Shown in pieces: positions 10,458 through 19,882 of a stretch of DNA of 64,000 nucleotides. The stretch lies in contig NZ_CP090642.1 of the NCBI RefSeq assembly GCF_029633825.1, positions 62,001-126,000 of the forward strand. Direction: 5' to 3'. Under the pieces are notes generated by a model, which saw only the letters and a list, made by a program, of their open reading frames with translations, had not been told where the DNA came from and did not search any database. A program made the translations under genes and the position numbers. Origin of the DNA: Burkholderia contaminans (lineage in GTDB: Bacteria > Pseudomonadota > Gammaproteobacteria > Burkholderiales > Burkholderiaceae). The first letter of the stretch is position 1. Each line of letters begins with the position of its first letter.

Positions 10458-11405
10458 ATGTCTTCGCCCAGTTCTCATGAAATCTTGGCCATGTTACCTA
10501 TTCTCGATTCGCGCTGGTCCCTGTTTGCAAAAGTCGCCGAGCTGGGTAGTCTGACCCTTGCTGCACACGCCTTGAACACGCCATCATCGGTGATCAGTCG
10601 GCAAATTTCCCAGCTGGAAATGCAGTGCGGCGGAAAATTGTTCAGACGTACTGGGCGGGGCGTGCTATTAACCGAATTCGGCGAGGTCGTCTACCTGCGC
10701 ATCCGGCCCCTCATTGCTCAAACTGATCAGTTAGCTGACGATATCCTCACCGCCAGTAGTGTTCCGATCGGCGAAGTGCATATTGGCTTGTTGCCATCAG
10801 TGGCTCCCAGGATAGCCACTAAATTGTTCCAAACCGCGCTGGCTCAGTTTCCCAAGGTTCGGCTGCACTTGGCGGAAGGATCCAGTACCCAGCTCGAAGA
10901 GTGGTTGAGCACTGGACGGCTTGATATGGCCTTGCTGCTCAGGGAGCGGCCACTGGAAGATATCGACGAGCCATTGCTGGCTAGCATTTCTCTCGACCTG
11001 ATCGGCCCGGTCGACGACCCGTTGATCGGGGCGGGAGAGGTGGCCTTTGCGGCATTGGACAATCTGCCGCTCATCTTGCCGGCAGAGCCGCACGTGTTAC
11101 GCCGACGCCTCGGCGAGCTGGCACGAGAACGCGGCATCAGTCTCAAGGTGGTGGTAGAAGCCGACACCGTACAGCTTCAGCGCGAGCTCAGCACGAGTGG
11201 TATCGGGTATGCGATCGTCTCCTCTATGGCAGAAATGCGCGCCGGATTAAAACTGGGCGCAGCGCGCATTGTCCAGCCCGAAATGGTCCGGCATGTCGTG
11301 CTTGGCACCACGCAGCATCGCCCGAATACCTTGGCGGCTCGCAGCATCGGCGACCTGATCAAATTGTTGTTTGCTGAAATTGCACCTGCGCCGCCGGTAA
11401 GTTAA
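10458..11405 (+). CDS. LysR-type transcriptional regulator
   Basis: About 315 residues from the ATG at 10458; ATGs at 10407 and 10395 are also in frame and no Shine-Dalgarno site is decisive. The winged HTH covers roughly residues 12-75 (FAKVAELGSLTLAAHALNTP, ISRQISQLE, then the GRGVLLTEFGE wing), followed by a periplasmic-binding-like effector domain. It is clearly related to the LysR half of the regulator at 24634-25872, sharing the LFRRTGRGVxLTEFGE and GLLPS segments. Its targets are unknown. It is flanked by an IS66 scrap and IS3 debris. Confidence 0.85.
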   Translation: MSSPSSHEILAMLPILDSRWSLFAKVAELGSLTLAAHALNTPSSVISRQISQLEMQCGGKLFRRTGRGVLLTEFGEVVYLRIRPLIAQTDQLADDILTASSVPIGEVHIGLLPSVAPRIATKLFQTALAQFPKVRLHLAEGSSTQLEEWLSTGRLDMALLLRERPLEDIDEPLLASISLDLIGPVDDPLIGAGEVAFAALDNLPLILPAEPHVLRRRLGELARERGISLKVVVEADTVQLQRELSTSGIGYAIVSSMAEMRAGLKLGAARIVQPEMVRHVVLGTTQHRPNTLAARSIGDLIKLLFAEIAPAPPVS

Positions 11406-11439
11406 AGCGGTTTGCCCACTTCGTTCAGGCTCTCCGGCT

Positions 11440-12120
11440 ATGGCAAATCTGCTGTTGTGGCCGGCCCAGTTTCCGTCCGGTCTTAGGTGGAATATTCCGG
11501 CTCTTCGGGGCGGTCCGAATCGGCCCGATCGGTGCACCGGTGGACGAATTCCGCCGGTGTAATCCACTGCAGCGCAGAATGAGGACGCGCCTCGTTAAAG
11601 TACTCGCGTCAGACTTCGATTTTGCGTCTGGCGTCCTCCGGCGACAAGAACCGATGCGCGTTGAGGCATTCCTTCCGGAAACGTCCGTTGAAGGATTCGT
11701 TCTTCGCGTTGTCGGTTGGCTTGCCAGGACGCGAGAAGTCAATCTCCACGCCGTTCTCGTACGCCCATTTGTCGAACGTCTTCGAAATGACCTCGCTGCC
11801 ATTGTCTGCCTTGATATAGCGTGGAAGCGGGCGAGGCTGCGCAAGCACTGGTCAGTGCGGCGACAACATGTTCGCCACGCAATGAGCCGTCGACTTCTAT
11901 GGCCAGACATTCCCGTGTGTAGTTGTCCACGATCGTGAGTGTACGCAATCGAATTCCGTGTCCGTCAACTCCCGTTTGCTCTTGGGAACAGTCCATATAC
12001 GTAGAACGTCGCGTCGCTGATCCTCATCTTGCGACAGACCTCCGGGACAAGCGTGCCCAGCTCGGCCTGCTTCAATGCGTATGCAATCCGCTCTTCGGTG
12101 AACTTGCTCTTCTTCACGGC
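11440..12120 (-). mobile_element. IS3-family (IS407-like) insertion sequence remnant, multiply broken
   Basis: On the minus strand a GTG at 12117 begins an orfA (KKSKFTEERIAYALKQAE) that is cut after about 35 residues. Pieces of the integrase-like orfB follow: TLTIVDNYTRECLAIEVDGS, then in another frame YIKADNGSEVISKTFDKWAY with part of the DDE motif, RPGKPTDNAKNESFNGRFR and EYFNEARPHSAL. Frame changes, an internal deletion and an in-frame stop after RKIEV make it inactive. I could not define terminal inverted repeats. It separates the LysR gene from module A. Confidence 0.75.
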
Positions 12121-12514
12121 ATGACCTTCTGGTCTCGATGACACCGTCACGCCGGAATTTTCCACTTCCAAATGGGACAGTTTGGTGGGCCAGGGTCAAG
12201 ACGGCTACGGTACGCAGCTGTCCAAAATAGTCAAAGCTGCTTTCCTAGCGCGACAGTTGCTCTGGCCAGGGCGTACACCTAGCATTTGTAAAAACATTAG
12301 GAGACATATTTGCAGACGAGGTCATTGCACTGTCGAGCCCGACGAGGACGGTGTTGGAACCCGCCGCCTGCACGACACCCGTGACCTCGCGTGCTGCGCC
12401 GCCTTCGCATTGCAGCCCCAGCCGCCGCCTGGATGAAAAAGCGCCTCATTTCGCTGCCGCGTTGCGGTGACAGGTGTGGGCCGCCGCCTTTACTTTATTC
12501 CCGCTATAACCAAT
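12121..12514. other. Intergenic stretch before the hydrolase gene
   Basis: 394 bases between the IS3-family debris and the alpha/beta hydrolase. I see no supported gene, RNA or clear promoter on either strand. It must carry the promoter for the hydrolase and extradiol dioxygenase pair, unless that promoter was lost when the insertion sequence arrived. Confidence 0.4.
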
Positions 12515-13687
12515 ATGTTCAAGTACTTTCCAACCAATTATGTCTGGAACCTCTCGGTCGATCTTGCGATCGAGATGGGCGCGCGTATGGGCGAGATCGA
12601 GGAGATGTGCGCCCCCTTGCAAGAAGCTGCGAGGGCGCCCGATGCCGTCGGTACGGCGGCCTTCCGCGAAACGTGGGTGCACATGGCGGACAAGCTGTGT
12701 GCGTTGGCCGAGGAGGATGAGTCGCGTGGCCGGCTGATATCCTCGGGCCAGAAGTTACTTCGTGCGTCCAGCTACCTGCTCACCGCAGAGCGCCTGCAGG
12801 CGCATGACGCTCCGGGGCGAATGGCTATCTACCGACGTCAGTTGGCGCTCTTCCAACAGGGCGCGCGGCTCGTCGGCGACCCGGTTCAGCGTGTGGAAAT
12901 TCCTTATGAGGGAAAGCACCTCTCCGCTTTGTACCTCCCTGCAGAGGGCATGAAGCCTGGTGAACGCGCCCCCCTGCTGGTTCAGGTCAACGGGCTCGAC
13001 TCAACCAAGGAGATGTGCCACCTGGTCGGGCTGCCAGCTTGGTTGGCAAAGAGAGGCGTTTCTTCGCTGGTGATCGACCAACCCGGCAGCGGTGAGGCAC
13101 TGCGGCTGGATGGACTGCACGCCCGATATGACACCGAGCACTGGGCGAGCCGGGTCGTCGACTGGCTGGAGACGCGCGCTGACGTCGACCCCGCGCGCAT
13201 CGGCTGCCTCGGCGTATCACTCGGTGGTTACTATTGTCCCCGCGCGGTCGCGATGGAGCCGCGCTTTGCCTGTGGCGTTGTATGGGGAGCGAATCACGAC
13301 TGGCGGGATGTGCAGAAGCAGAGACTCCAGAAGGAGGGCGACTTCCCGGTGCCGCACTATTGGGGGCATGTCAGCTGGGTCTGGGGTGCCAAGGACATCG
13401 ACGACTTCATGCGCATCGCCGAGGACGTACACCTGGACGGTATCCTCGAACGAGTCCGTGTGCCGTTTCTCGTAACCCACGGCGAGAAGGACTCGCAGAT
13501 TCCGTTGAAGTGGGCGTACCGCACCTACGAGCAATTGGTTAATAGTCCGAAGCGTGAGCTAAAGATATTCACGGAACACGAAGGCGGGGTTCAGCACGCC
13601 AGTTTCGACAACACCATCAACCCGGGTCATTACATCGCTGACTGGGTCGCCGAGACCCTGGGCGGACGCACCTCCCACTCACTTTAA
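12515..13687 (+). CDS. Alpha/beta hydrolase, FrsA / 2,6-dihydroxypseudooxynicotine hydrolase-like
   Basis: 390 residues from the ATG at 12515. An alpha-helical N-terminal region (MFKYFPTNYVWNLSVDLAIE to about residue 120) precedes the hydrolase fold. The fold shows PLLVQVNGLDSTKE (oxyanion region), the nucleophile elbow GCLGVSLGGYY, an acid near THGEKDSQIP, and a histidine in GGVQHASFDN. This architecture is known from C-C bond hydrolases such as 2,6-dihydroxypseudooxynicotine hydrolase. With an extradiol dioxygenase 13 bases downstream, cleavage of a meta-cleavage or beta-diketone product is likely. A wrecked second copy lies at 33453-34217. Confidence 0.8.
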   Translation: MFKYFPTNYVWNLSVDLAIEMGARMGEIEEMCAPLQEAARAPDAVGTAAFRETWVHMADKLCALAEEDESRGRLISSGQKLLRASSYLLTAERLQAHDAPGRMAIYRRQLALFQQGARLVGDPVQRVEIPYEGKHLSALYLPAEGMKPGERAPLLVQVNGLDSTKEMCHLVGLPAWLAKRGVSSLVIDQPGSGEALRLDGLHARYDTEHWASRVVDWLETRADVDPARIGCLGVSLGGYYCPRAVAMEPRFACGVVWGANHDWRDVQKQRLQKEGDFPVPHYWGHVSWVWGAKDIDDFMRIAEDVHLDGILERVRVPFLVTHGEKDSQIPLKWAYRTYEQLVNSPKRELKIFTEHEGGVQHASFDNTINPGHYIADWVAETLGGRTSHSL

Positions 13688-13700
13688 GCATAGGCTCATT

Positions 13701-14630
13701 ATGAAAATCGTTGGTCTAGACGAACTTGTTTTCGGTGTGGAGGACGTGGCCGCGTGTTCGCGTTATTTGATCGACTACGGACTGAAGGATGTCGGCGCGG
13801 GCCGCTACGAAGCGCTCGACGGCACTGCTATTGTGCTGCGCCACAAGGATGACCCGTCGTTACCCCCAGGCATGGGGACAGCCAGCATGCTGCGGGAAAC
13901 CGTCCATGGGGTGGCCGACAGTGCCACACTCGATGCCATCGAGGCAGAACTCCGCTCCGACCGCGAGGTGACCCGTCACGGCGGCGTGCTGCGCTGCGTG
14001 GACGATGTCGGCTTCCCGATTGCTTTCCAGGTCACTGTGCGCCGCCAACTCGCGCTCCCCTCGGAGACGGTCAATGCACCGGGTGCCGTGATGCAGCGCG
14101 GCATCAATGCGCTGGGTGTTCGTGTCGACGCGCTTATTACACCGCGCACCCTGTCGCACGTCGTGTACTTCGTGCCGGATGTCCCCAAGGCCGAAGCGTT
14201 CTATACCCGTCTGGGCTTCCGGGTCACTGATCGCCTCCTGGGGGCGGGCCCGTTTATGCAGCCGGCAGGAACCCATGACCACCACACCTTGTTTCTGATC
14301 CAGACGCCGCCGCACATGCAAGGTATCGAGCACTTCACCTTCCACCTTGGGGGGCCGACGGAAGTAATGCTCGCGGGAACGCGCTTTGTCGAGAAGGGTT
14401 ACCAGAGCTTTTGGGGGCCTGGGCGACATCAGATGGGCAGCAACTGGTTCTGGTACTTCAATTCGCCGCTTGGCTGTCATGTGGAATACGACGCCGACAT
14501 GGACCTGCACGATCCGTCGTGGCAACCGCGTGCGATGCCGGCGGGCGCCGATAGTTCCCAGGCGTTCCTGCTGCAGTACCGAGAAAAGTGGGCGCCGGGC
14601 GGCCCGCCGCCGGCGGCCGGCGGACACTAA
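13701..14630 (+). CDS. Type I extradiol ring-cleavage dioxygenase (VOC superfamily), copy A
   Basis: 309 residues with two glyoxalase-like modules. The second module supplies the likely Fe(II) ligands: His in SHVVYFVPD, His in DHHTLFLIQ and Glu in CHVEYDAD, the 2-His-1-carboxylate pattern of BphC-type enzymes. It would open a catechol-type ring next to a hydroxyl. It follows the C-C hydrolase by 13 bases, as expected for successive steps. A close homologue (copy B) lies at 34245-35189, also just downstream of a hydrolase copy. Confidence 0.88.
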   Translation: MKIVGLDELVFGVEDVAACSRYLIDYGLKDVGAGRYEALDGTAIVLRHKDDPSLPPGMGTASMLRETVHGVADSATLDAIEAELRSDREVTRHGGVLRCVDDVGFPIAFQVTVRRQLALPSETVNAPGAVMQRGINALGVRVDALITPRTLSHVVYFVPDVPKAEAFYTRLGFRVTDRLLGAGPFMQPAGTHDHHTLFLIQTPPHMQGIEHFTFHLGGPTEVMLAGTRFVEKGYQSFWGPGRHQMGSNWFWYFNSPLGCHVEYDADMDLHDPSWQPRAMPAGADSSQAFLLQYREKWAPGGPPPAAGGH

Positions 14631-14640
14631 AGGCGCCGAG

Positions 14641-14800
14641 ATGCTGCAGTGTCCCTGCGACGAACTGGAACCCCGTTCGAGATCGACACAGGACGGCGCG
14701 TGGCGACGCGCTGCCTTGGCCAACCGCTGACGCCCGTAGCGTTAGTGGTGAGCCACGGCGCCAGGGTGCGCTTGCCGATACGGATTTCCGGAAGCTCGAG
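14641..14800 (+). pseudogene. Possible Rieske-type ferredoxin N-terminal remnant
   Basis: After the dioxygenase stop, changing frames yield pieces resembling the start of a Rieske ferredoxin (CDELEP, then VATRCLGQPLTPVALVVSHGARV), without the cluster-binding Cys-x-His motifs. In module B an intact Rieske ferredoxin (35195-35539) sits at this very position after the dioxygenase, which is the main reason for the call. The remaining bases up to 14958 show no gene. This is a weak, context-driven assignment. Confidence 0.3.
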
Positions 14801-14958
14801 GTGAGCTTCATGCATGACCCCGCCGAACGCAGGGACAAATACTTGCTTGCCGCCCCCAAATAAGTATGAACAACGGGCACCACGGTGCCGTTGCTGCCTG
14901 GTTGCCAGGCTATGCGCACCCAACAAAACGAAACGATTGACAATCACAAGGAGACGTC

Positions 14959-15618
14959 ATGATTACTCTGTACGGAGACCCCATTTCGCGCGCGCATCGC
15001 GTCGTGTGGATGCTCAAGGAATTGGGCCTCTCCTATGAACACGTGCCGACAAATTTTCTCGACGGCAGCACGCACGCGCCGGATTTCCTGCGCATCAATC
15101 CGAATGGCCGGGTGCCCGCGCTTGTGGACGGAGAGCTGACGCTGTTCGAATCTCTCGCCATTAACCTCTATCTCGCCAAACGCTATGGAGGACCGTTGGC
15201 GCCGGTGGATGCAGGCGAGGATGCGTTGGCTATGCAGTGGACGCTTTGGACGACAACCGAGATCGAGAAACCGCTTTTGCTGTCGACCGCAAATCTCATT
15301 CTCTTCGCACCGGAAGAACGCCGGCCCGAGGAAGTCGACGTCATGCTGCAAAAGCTTGCGAGACCGTTCGCCGTCTTGGACGCTCATTTGCGCTCCCAAG
15401 ACTATTTGTTCGGCAACCGCTTCACCGTTGCCGATCTCAACGTGTCGGCGGTGCTGATGCTCGCGCCCCTATCCGGTATGGATCTCACTGCGTGGCCGGC
15501 CATGAACGACTGGGCCTTCCGCTGCCTTGAACGGCCAGCCGCCGCCGAGTGGAAGTCCATTAAATTTTCTGTTCCGCGCCCCGAAGGGCACTTGGGAATG
15601 CTGAAGGTCTTCGTTTGA
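14959..15618 (+). CDS. Glutathione S-transferase family protein
   Basis: 219 residues, with a clear AAGGAGACG ribosome site. The N-terminal thioredoxin-like domain (about 1-80) contains SRAHRVVWMLKELGLSYEHV and the glutathione-binding NPNGRVPALVDG and LFESLAINLYLA segments; an all-helical C-terminal domain follows. GSTs in aromatic operons act as BphK-like dehalogenases or as maleylpyruvate or maleylacetoacetate isomerases. The FAH-family hydrolase 187 bases downstream favours an isomerase-then-hydrolase pair, but the two genes are split by a LysR scrap. Confidence 0.88.
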   Translation: MITLYGDPISRAHRVVWMLKELGLSYEHVPTNFLDGSTHAPDFLRINPNGRVPALVDGELTLFESLAINLYLAKRYGGPLAPVDAGEDALAMQWTLWTTTEIEKPLLLSTANLILFAPEERRPEEVDVMLQKLARPFAVLDAHLRSQDYLFGNRFTVADLNVSAVLMLAPLSGMDLTAWPAMNDWAFRCLERPAAAEWKSIKFSVPRPEGHLGMLKVFV

Positions 15619-15621
15619 TGG

Positions 15622-15790
15622 TAAGGGGGCCGTCCCCATGAGAATTTGCCAGCGGCATCGGGGACGGCATCCATCAGTGCCTTGCGCAACCAGGCGTGCC
15701 AGATCATGGCCGAAGTGACGCGGCCAACACATCAGTTCCGTCAACACCGGCATATCAAACGGCACCTCAACTAAGACCGTTTTTTCAACT
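15622..15790 (-). pseudogene. C-terminal remnant of a NodD/NahR-type LysR regulator
   Basis: The minus strand reads VEVPFDMPVLTELMCWPRHF and, after a one-base frame change, IWHAWLRKALMDAV. This is the characteristic C-terminal end of NodD-like LysR proteins; the intact regulator at 36929-37891 ends with the matching pattern LPLEIPVLRECLQWPRY and HQWMRQLFRQAA. Nothing upstream of this tail survives. It indicates that a regulator gene once lay here and was replaced by the FAH gene. Confidence 0.55.
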
Positions 15791-15805
15791 ATCAGAGGAG
15801 TATTC

Positions 15806-16792
15806 GTGAAACTGGCATCACTCAAAAACGGCAAGGACGGTCGACTGGTCGTTGTCTCGCGCGACCTGGAACGGGCCGTTGCGGTTCCGGCGATTGCGGC
15901 GACCATGCTCGATGCGGTCGAGCGATGGTCCGAATGTGAACCGAAATTGTTGGAGATCTACGAGAATCTGAATGCCGGAGCGGTAGCGGACGCATTTGCC
16001 TTCGATAGCCGCCAGGCCGCGGCGCCGTTGCCGCGTGCTCCGCAGTGGTGCGACGGTTCGGCATTCTTGAATCATGGCCGGCTGATGGAAAAAGCCTTCG
16101 GACTGCCGCCCGTCCCTGACGTAGAAACCATCCCGTTGATGTATCAAGGAGCATCCGACGATTTTCTGGGCGCGCATGACGACGTGCCGCTTCCCGACGA
16201 GGCCGATGGAATCGATTTCGAGGCCGAATTCGGTGTCGTTGTCAACGCCGTACCCATGGCATGTTCCGTTGAGGCGGCGCGCGCGCACATCATTCTCCTG
16301 GTCCAGATCAATGACGTCAGTCTGCGCAGCATGGGGCCGCGTGAAATGAAAACGGGGTTCGGCTTCCTGCAGGCTAAGCCGTCCTCGGCATTCGCGCCCG
16401 TCGCCGTGACGCCTGACGAACTCGGCGACGCGTGGCACCAATCGCGAGTTCAGCTCGATTTGCAGATTTCGTGGAATGGGGCATGGTTCGGCAACCCAAA
16501 CGGCAGGGAGATGAACTTCGGATTTGATCAGTTGATTGCGCACGCTGCCAGGACGCGGCGTCTGTCGGCCGGCACCGTAATCGGCAGTGGCACCGTGTCG
16601 AACGCGGAGCGTAGCCGGGGTTCGGGCTGTATCGCCGAGCGGCGCGCCATCGAGGTCATTGATCAAGGCGCGCCGTCAACGCCCTTCATGAAGTATGGGG
16701 ATTGGGTCCGAATGGAAGCATTGCTCGAGGGGAAGCCCCTCTTCGGCGTGATCGACCAATGCATTGTGTCTGCGAATCTTACCCAAGGATAA
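15806..16792 (+). CDS. Fumarylacetoacetate hydrolase family protein, copy A
   Basis: 328 residues from a GTG at 15806 with an AGAGGAG site. An N-terminal domain of about 100 residues is followed by the FAH catalytic fold with metal ligands in DFEAEFGVVV (Glu-x-Glu) and LVQINDVS (Asp), plus GSGTVSN and PLFGVIDQ near the end. The family hydrolyses C-C bonds of beta-diketo acids such as fumarylpyruvate or fumarylacetoacetate. The adjacent GST could supply the trans isomer. A second full-length member lies at 32233-33198. Confidence 0.85.
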   Translation: MKLASLKNGKDGRLVVVSRDLERAVAVPAIAATMLDAVERWSECEPKLLEIYENLNAGAVADAFAFDSRQAAAPLPRAPQWCDGSAFLNHGRLMEKAFGLPPVPDVETIPLMYQGASDDFLGAHDDVPLPDEADGIDFEAEFGVVVNAVPMACSVEAARAHIILLVQINDVSLRSMGPREMKTGFGFLQAKPSSAFAPVAVTPDELGDAWHQSRVQLDLQISWNGAWFGNPNGREMNFGFDQLIAHAARTRRLSAGTVIGSGTVSNAERSRGSGCIAERRAIEVIDQGAPSTPFMKYGDWVRMEALLEGKPLFGVIDQCIVSANLTQG

Positions 16793-17245
16793 TGCAGCGA
16801 ACAGATTTGCGGCGGATCACGCTACGGCAAGAGGGACTCTGTTTCCGCTGGCTGCAGCCAGCTGGGAAAGCTGCACAACCTTGAATTTCTGCCTCCCCTC
16901 GAATACATCAGCTGCTGCAATCCGCGTAAGATTCGCGGCCCATCCGCTGGCTGGATGCTGGCCGTAGTAATTCACTGGGATGACAGGGGTGCCTGAAGTG
17001 TTGTCCGGACAATGGCATTCCCGTGATTCGACGGACTCTTCCGCTAGGCGCATTGCAGAGCAGGCCGGCCAACTCCAGGCGCGAATGGACTCGATCGAGG
17101 AAGATATTCGCCGTGAAAAATGGGGAAGCGGTTATCGACGAGTTCACTGAGCCCCCCCGAAATAGAAAAGCTGCTTTCCTGCATCGACGATTGCTCGTGT
17201 CTGGAGGCACGCTTAAGATTTCTACACCAATACAGGAGACATATC
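16793..17245. other. Gene-free stretch
   Basis: About 450 bases between the FAH gene and the ornithine cyclodeaminase-like fragment. No open frame here has recognisable similarity or a good start signal on either strand. Only the last 15 bases are interpretable, as the CAGGAGAC ribosome site of the following fragment. Confidence 0.4.
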
Positions 17246-17467
17246 GTGGGTAACCCGGTTGAAGAGGCAGCCGAACGCGTCCCGCCGACGCGCGTTATCA
17301 CCGACGCGGACGTCGCGCAACTAGCAGATTGGAAGTCAGCGTTCGACGCGTCGCCGAATGCTTACCGCCCCCAGGTATCCGCAGCGATGGTGCCGCCGCG
17401 CTCCGTGGTGCGCGGCGACGGCACATGGCTGCGTGGATCGACCGCAGTGTCGCCAAATGGACGGTGA
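17246..17467 (+). pseudogene. Ornithine cyclodeaminase/mu-crystallin family, N-terminal fragment
   Basis: From a GTG with a good CAGGAGAC site, 73 codons match the first part of the intact family member at 26090-27097: DADVAQLADWKS against DADVASLADWPS, then AAMVPPRSVVRGDG against EAMVPPRSMARGDG, then TAVSPNG. The frame stops at TGA 17465 before the cofactor-binding domain. The 210 bases after it show nothing recognisable before the next ribosome site. It is a truncated relative left behind by deletion. Confidence 0.75.
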
Positions 17468-17677
17468 CGCAGAATCCGGACAGCGCATACATCGTCGGTC
17501 GCCCCATCCTTGCTGAGCGAACGCATTCCATGCGCAATCGCTGCTGGGATGGACTGGTATCGGCATACAGTTGACAAGCCGGGACCGGCGCGTTGAGCAC
17601 CAGTGTCAAGGCTGTTTAATACCTGCATTTAAAGAACAACATCCGCCGCGCATCCGCGCCGCTTACAAGGAGACAAG

Positions 17678-18508
17678 ATGACAACACTATTGAAAGACGA
17701 CGTGGTATTGATCACCGGCGGTGGTTCGGGCCTGGGCGCCGGTGTCGCCCGGCATTGCCTGGCTGAAGGCGCGAAGCTGGCGATCATGGACATTTCCGGA
17801 GCCAAGCTGGACAGCCTGCGTACTGAACTCGGCGACGAGCCCTTGCTGTTCCAGGGCGATGCTACCAAGCTGGCCGATTTGCAGGCGTGTCGCGAAGCGA
17901 TCCTTGGCCGGTTCGGCCGTCTCAATGCCTTCATCGGCGCGCAGGGGATTTGGGACGGCAACGTACCGCTGCGCGACATTCCGATCGAGAAATTAGATGA
18001 AGCCTTTGACGAGGTGTTCCACATCAACGTCAAGAGCTACATTCTGAGCGCCCGCGTATTCCTCGACCTGCTGGAAAAAGAGCAGGGTGCCATTGTGCTG
18101 ACCGGGTCGTCTGGCGCCTCCTATTGCGCCGACGGCGGCGGTGTGCTGTACACCACCACCAAGCACGCGACACTCGGCATCGTGCGACAACTGGCATTCG
18201 AGTTCGCGCCGACCGTGCGGGTGAACGGTGTGGCGCCGTCGATAATTATGGGTAGCCAGTTGCGTGGACCGCAGGCTTTCGGGATGGAAAAGCACAGCCA
18301 AGCGGACATTCCGCGTGAAATGTTCCAACAGGGTGTTGATCGGATCTGGCCTCTGACATGGCTGCCCGAGGCGAAGGACTACGGTCCCCTGTACGCGCTA
18401 TTGGCATCGCGGCATTCGCGTGTCATGACCGGCACCATCGTGGCCGCGGATCAAGGACTGATGAACCGCAATGTTCTGACCCCCGTGAAACAAGGAGCAA
18501 GCAAATGA
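17678..18508 (+). CDS. cis-dihydrodiol dehydrogenase-type SDR
   Basis: 276 residues, with an AAGGAGAC site and first in the dioxygenase operon. The N-terminal LITGGGSGLGAGVA NAD-binding motif and the catalytic Tyr-x3-Lys (YTTTKHATLG) with Ser in TGSSGASY are present. The usual NNAG turn is replaced by GAQGIWD, as in BphB/HcaB-like proteins. Its stop overlaps the start of the dioxygenase alpha gene (ATGA), implying coupled translation. It would rearomatise the cis-diol made by that dioxygenase. Confidence 0.88.
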   Translation: MTTLLKDDVVLITGGGSGLGAGVARHCLAEGAKLAIMDISGAKLDSLRTELGDEPLLFQGDATKLADLQACREAILGRFGRLNAFIGAQGIWDGNVPLRDIPIEKLDEAFDEVFHINVKSYILSARVFLDLLEKEQGAIVLTGSSGASYCADGGGVLYTTTKHATLGIVRQLAFEFAPTVRVNGVAPSIIMGSQLRGPQAFGMEKHSQADIPREMFQQGVDRIWPLTWLPEAKDYGPLYALLASRHSRVMTGTIVAADQGLMNRNVLTPVKQGASK

Positions 18509-19872
18509 GCTCCACATCCACCATTCGCATGAGCATGGGGTCGGCGGGCGTGAGCAAACTGCTCGAGCGCGTCGCTGAAGGTCTCCCCGAAGGCCTGCTG
18601 CCCATCGAAGTCTTCAACGATGAAGCCGTCTTCCAGGCGGAGATGGAGCGTATTTTCGCGAAATCCTGGGTCTTCGTCGCTCATGAATCGGAAATTCGGA
18701 ACAAGGGTGACTACGTATTGCGCCGTATCGGCCTGGACCCTGTCATCGTGTCGCGTGACGACACTGGCCAGATCCGCGTGATGTCCAATTATTGTCGCCA
18801 CCGGGGCGCTCAGGTGTGCCAGTCCGATCACGGCAATACGACGCACTTCCGCTGCCCCTATCATGGCTGGACTTTCAAGAACGACGGCGACTGGGCTGGG
18901 GCTCCGCATTCCAGCGAGGCCTACGGCGGGCGCCTGAACGGGCGCGAATGGGGTCTGCTGCGCGCGCCGCGCGTCGATACCTATCAAGGCTTCATTTTTG
19001 CCAGCCTCAGCGAGGAGGGGCCGACGCTGAAAGAATTCCTGGGTGGCGCCGCATGGGTGTTGGATACGATTTGCGGCCTTCACCCGGGCGGTCTGCGGGT
19101 GATGGGCGTGCCGGAGCGTACGCAGGTTCGAGCGGATTGGAAATCCGGCGCGGAGAATTTTGCGGGCGATGCCTATCACATCGACACCCTGCATTTCGGC
19201 AATGAGCAGGTCAAGTACGTCGAAGGGCTGCGGCAGAACAATGACTTCGCCAACTCGCTAGTGCTCGACGGTGGCCATTCCTTCCTTTGCCACTCGTTTG
19301 TCGAAATGTTCGGGCCGTTCGGCGAATTCTCGGGCTATCCGCCACATGTCAAGGAGCGTTTCGACCTGTCGAAACTTGATGAGACTCAACGCGACCTCGC
19401 ACGGGAGCGCGCGGCGTCGATCGGCAATATTTTCCCGAACCTCGGTTTCATCCGCTTCCCTGCAGCGTCGGAGGCAGGCAAGCCACCAGCGGTGTTCACC
19501 TCCTTCCGGCAGTGGCAGCCATTGGGTCCAGGCGTGATGGAAATGTGGAGTTGGCAGTTCACCTGGGACTTCATGAGCGATGAAGAGTCGGTGCCTAGCT
19601 ACACCGTGGGCCAGTACAACTTCAGCTCCGCCGGCATCTTCGAGCAGGACGATACCGTTGCCTGGGAAGGCGCACGCAGCGTTGCGCAAAGTGTCTGGAA
19701 CCGTAACGTGCAGACCCGCCTCCACTACCAGCAGGGCCTGGGGGGCAAGGTCGAGCGTCCGGCCGACCCGACATGGCGCGGTCCTGGTGTACTGCGCAGG
19801 AAAGCGTACGGCGAGTTCGGGCAAATGAACTTTTATGCCCAGTGGCTCGAAATGATGCAAAAGCAGAAATAA
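18505..19872 (+). CDS. Rieske aromatic ring-hydroxylating dioxygenase, alpha subunit
   Basis: 455 residues from the ATG at 18505. The Rieske domain (about residues 45-155) has CRHRGAQVC and CPYHGW, giving the two Cys and two His ligands of the [2Fe-2S] cluster. The catalytic domain carries the mononuclear-iron region GAENFAGDAYHIDTLH, where the Asp bridges to a neighbouring subunit's Rieske centre. With the beta subunit it should form a hexamer that adds O2 to an aromatic ring. Nearest types by eye are acid-hydroxylating oxygenases (phenylpropionate or diterpenoid-like) rather than toluene or biphenyl enzymes; the substrate is unknown. Confidence 0.9.
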   Translation: MSSTSTIRMSMGSAGVSKLLERVAEGLPEGLLPIEVFNDEAVFQAEMERIFAKSWVFVAHESEIRNKGDYVLRRIGLDPVIVSRDDTGQIRVMSNYCRHRGAQVCQSDHGNTTHFRCPYHGWTFKNDGDWAGAPHSSEAYGGRLNGREWGLLRAPRVDTYQGFIFASLSEEGPTLKEFLGGAAWVLDTICGLHPGGLRVMGVPERTQVRADWKSGAENFAGDAYHIDTLHFGNEQVKYVEGLRQNNDFANSLVLDGGHSFLCHSFVEMFGPFGEFSGYPPHVKERFDLSKLDETQRDLARERAASIGNIFPNLGFIRFPAASEAGKPPAVFTSFRQWQPLGPGVMEMWSWQFTWDFMSDEESVPSYTVGQYNFSSAGIFEQDDTVAWEGARSVAQSVWNRNVQTRLHYQQGLGGKVERPADPTWRGPGVLRRKAYGEFGQMNFYAQWLEMMQKQK

Positions 19873-19882
19873 GGAAAGTGTG

